Shown here: positions 5,464 to 6,244 of the stretch, one piece after another | Position numbering within the stretch: the stretch's first letter is position 1 | Layout: every line of letters starts with the position of its first letter | DNA from: Deltaproteobacteria bacterium | GTDB lineage: Bacteria > Bdellovibrionota_B > Oligoflexia > Oligoflexales > Bog-1112 | Direction of reading: 5' to 3' | Assembly: GCA_003136475.1 (NCBI GenBank) | Contig: PLEQ01000354.1 | Span: 1-6,244, forward strand | Length of the DNA: 6,244 bases | Notes under the pieces: model-generated | The model's database searches: none | What the model saw: only the letters and a program-made list of their open reading frames with translations | Told to the model about the DNA's origin: nothing | Program-made: the position numbers and the translations under genes

Positions 5464-5508
5464 AGCGCCGGATAGAGCGTATCCCGATATGTGATACTGT
5501 TGATAACG
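5406..5508. other. Unassigned junction sequence between IS256 remnant and lipoprotein gene
   Basis: About 100 bp separate the last recognisable transposase codon from the lipoprotein stop codon. On the minus strand the frame is open from that stop into the transposase. Its translation (VPYNKSYSGP and preceding residues) matches nothing I recognise. GTATC and GATAC arms near 5487-5504 could form only a weak 5-bp hairpin. No terminator or gene is identified. Confidence 0.3.
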
Positions 5509-5925
5509 TCATTCCTTTGTCGCAGTTACCGATGCAGCGATTGTGCCGCAGCTGGTAAGTGTGCCAGTTATACTTGCTGTAAGTTGAGACCCGCTCACGG
5601 TCATTGTTCCGGTCAAGGTGCCTGGACAAGACGTATCTGTCTCCTTTACCTGCATATCGCTAATCGTCGATCCTGAAGCAGTTCCGGTCACAGTTCCAGA
5701 GCCACCTGAAGTTGAGGACCAAGTTCCCGCTACCGCATTATTCGTCTGGGTTAGAACGAAACTTACTGTTTGCGAAAAGGCTGTGCCATTTTGAGTTCCG
5801 GATTCAGTCCCTGTGAAAGTGCCAGCAAAGGCTTCGCTCGACGCAGAAGAATCACTGCTTGAGCTTTTAGAGCCGCACCCAGCCATCAAGCTAATAGACA
5901 ACGAAAGAAGTAGAACTCGTTTCAT
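5509..5925 (-). CDS. Small Ser/Thr/Gly-rich lipoprotein, beta-rich lipocalin-like
   Basis: The product has 138 residues. MKRVLLLSLSISLMAGC is a lipoprotein signal peptide with the lipobox ending at Cys17, the residue to be lipidated. Gly at +2 after Cys, rather than Asp, favours outer-membrane sorting in Gram-negatives. A Ser-rich linker (about 19-30) precedes a repetitive Gly-Thr-Ser-rich region of short beta strands: GTFTGT, VSFVLTQTNNAVAGTW, GTVTGTASGSTIS, CPGTLTGTMTVSGSQ and SITGTLTSCG. This resembles small beta-barrel lipoproteins of environmental bacteria; the fold is inferred from pattern alone. Two Cys at about residues 100 and 125 could form a disulfide. GGAGA lies about 9 nt before the ATG. 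It is monocistronic in this window and apparently intact. Function is unknown. Confidence 0.8.
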   Translation of the reverse strand: MKRVLLLSLSISLMAGCGSKSSSSDSSASSEAFAGTFTGTESGTQNGTAFSQTVSFVLTQTNNAVAGTWSSTSGGSGTVTGTASGSTISDMQVKETDTSCPGTLTGTMTVSGSQLTASITGTLTSCGTIAASVTATKE

Positions 5926-6003
5926 CTGAAGGTTCTCCGAAAATCAGGTCTATTTTGTCTGCTTCCGACCAAACCAACACGAACTTAATAGGACGTGGTT
6001 TAA

Positions 6004-6144
6004 ATAGTTCGCCCCGAACACGATAATTCCATGAGTGCCTATGAGGCAATAATGGATCGCCTTGTTCATGGGGCAGTTAAACTCGAGTTGAAGGGAGAAT
6101 CCTACCGAAAAAAGCAAGGCAAGGTGGACAGCGAAGCAAGTTAA
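6004..6144 (+). pseudogene. IS21-family IstB helper ATPase, C-terminal tail only
   Basis: The frame is open from just after a TAA at 6001 to the TAA at 6142-6144, giving about 46 residues. The segment AIMDRLVHGAVKLELKGESYRKK matches the highly conserved C-terminal end of IstB proteins, typically AILDRLVHNAxRIELKGESxRK. The entire AAA+ ATPase core with its Walker motifs, about 200 residues, is absent. The ATG at 6031 would give 37 residues but is not a natural start. The left junction lies somewhere in about 5985-6010, where the upstream region of the lipoprotein gene ends. The family call is good despite the short length. Confidence 0.7.
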
Positions 6145-6173
6145 GTGTACCAGTCGTTACTGACGAATGCGTC

Positions 6174-6189
6174 GGCAGCTAGGGCTGCC
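6174..6189 (+). terminator. Hairpin downstream of the istB remnant
   Basis: GGCAGC (6174-6179) and GCTGCC (6184-6189) form a perfect 6-bp GC-rich stem with a TAGG loop, 30 bp after the istB stop codon. No U-tract follows, so it is at best an incomplete terminator, or part of the element's structured end. Confidence 0.3.
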
Positions 6190-6244
6190 TCCGATTGGTA
6201 TACCACACTCGTTACCGGGTGGCGCTTTAGACCGTTACTCGACA

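Larger units (their letters stand above)
6004..6244 (+). mobile_element. IS21-family element remnant, right end
   Basis: This contains the IstB tail and about 100 bp of non-coding terminus reaching the window edge. Related motifs recur: GTGTACCAGTCGTTACTG (6145-6162), GTATACCACACTCGTTACCG (6198-6217) and CCGTTACTC (6232-6240), sharing (T/C)CGTTAC. IS21-family elements carry several such terminal transposase-binding repeats and end in CA, as the window does at 6243-6244, so the edge may coincide with or lie close to the element end. Confidence 0.55.

Noticed and set aside
5491..5676. Short open frames opposite and within the lipoprotein gene (5491-5676 plus, 5447-5629 minus).
   Set aside because: They are alternative frames of the lipoprotein gene and its flank with no coding signal of their own.

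Overview
The window reads as decayed, IS-rich accessory DNA from a Gram-negative bacterium of moderate GC content. The Gram-negative call rests on three things: a Wzy/WaaL-type polysaccharide polymerase or ligase, a lipoprotein with a lipobox, and the 3' end of an outer-membrane beta-barrel gene that ends in Phe. No gene identifies the genus. A proteobacterial or Bdellovibrio-like lineage would fit, but this is only an impression.

Left part (1-2461). A polytopic O-antigen ligase/polymerase-like gene runs leftwards off the window edge (1-1377, minus). An AT-rich divergent spacer separates it from a small exported, Ala-rich helical protein (1636-2106, plus). This converges on a 60-residue single-span membrane protein with a prepilin-like N-terminus (2151-2333, minus). 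A 9-bp perfect stem-loop (2432-2461) follows the 3' end of a broken EamA/DMT transporter gene.

Middle (2450-3880). The EamA gene keeps only its C-terminal half, and that half carries a frameshift. Its upstream part is replaced by a 5'-truncated ISL3-family transposase (plus), whose end probably lies near 3606. Just beyond is the 3' half of a tRNA-Arg(UCU), on the minus strand from anticodon arm to CCA (3639-3692). This is the usual scar left when a tyrosine-recombinase element integrates into a tRNA gene. Three GTGGTYCA repeats lie about 100 bp from it on the side where the element should be, and could be integrase arm sites. No integrase gene is visible.

Toxin-antitoxin module (3845-4453). 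A RelE/HigB-type toxin precedes and overlaps an XRE-type HTH antitoxin. A near-consensus promoter has a perfect 10+1+10 palindrome between and touching its -35 and -10 boxes. The expected transcription start falls on or next to the toxin ATG, so the toxin mRNA may be leaderless.

Right part (4520-6244). The last 107 codons of an outer-membrane barrel gene (minus) are cut off by the end of an IS256-family element, which is itself 5'-truncated. Next comes an intact small lipoprotein gene (minus), then the C-terminal tail of an IS21-family IstB protein with repeated terminal motifs reaching the window edge.

Overall there are three different truncated IS elements, two truncated host genes and a tRNA att scar in about 3.8 kb. 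Apparently intact genes are the helical exported protein, the small membrane protein, the toxin-antitoxin pair and the lipoprotein; the polymerase gene is intact as far as it can be read. I see no convincing new multi-gene system. The most informative parts are the att scar and the architecture of the toxin-antitoxin promoter.
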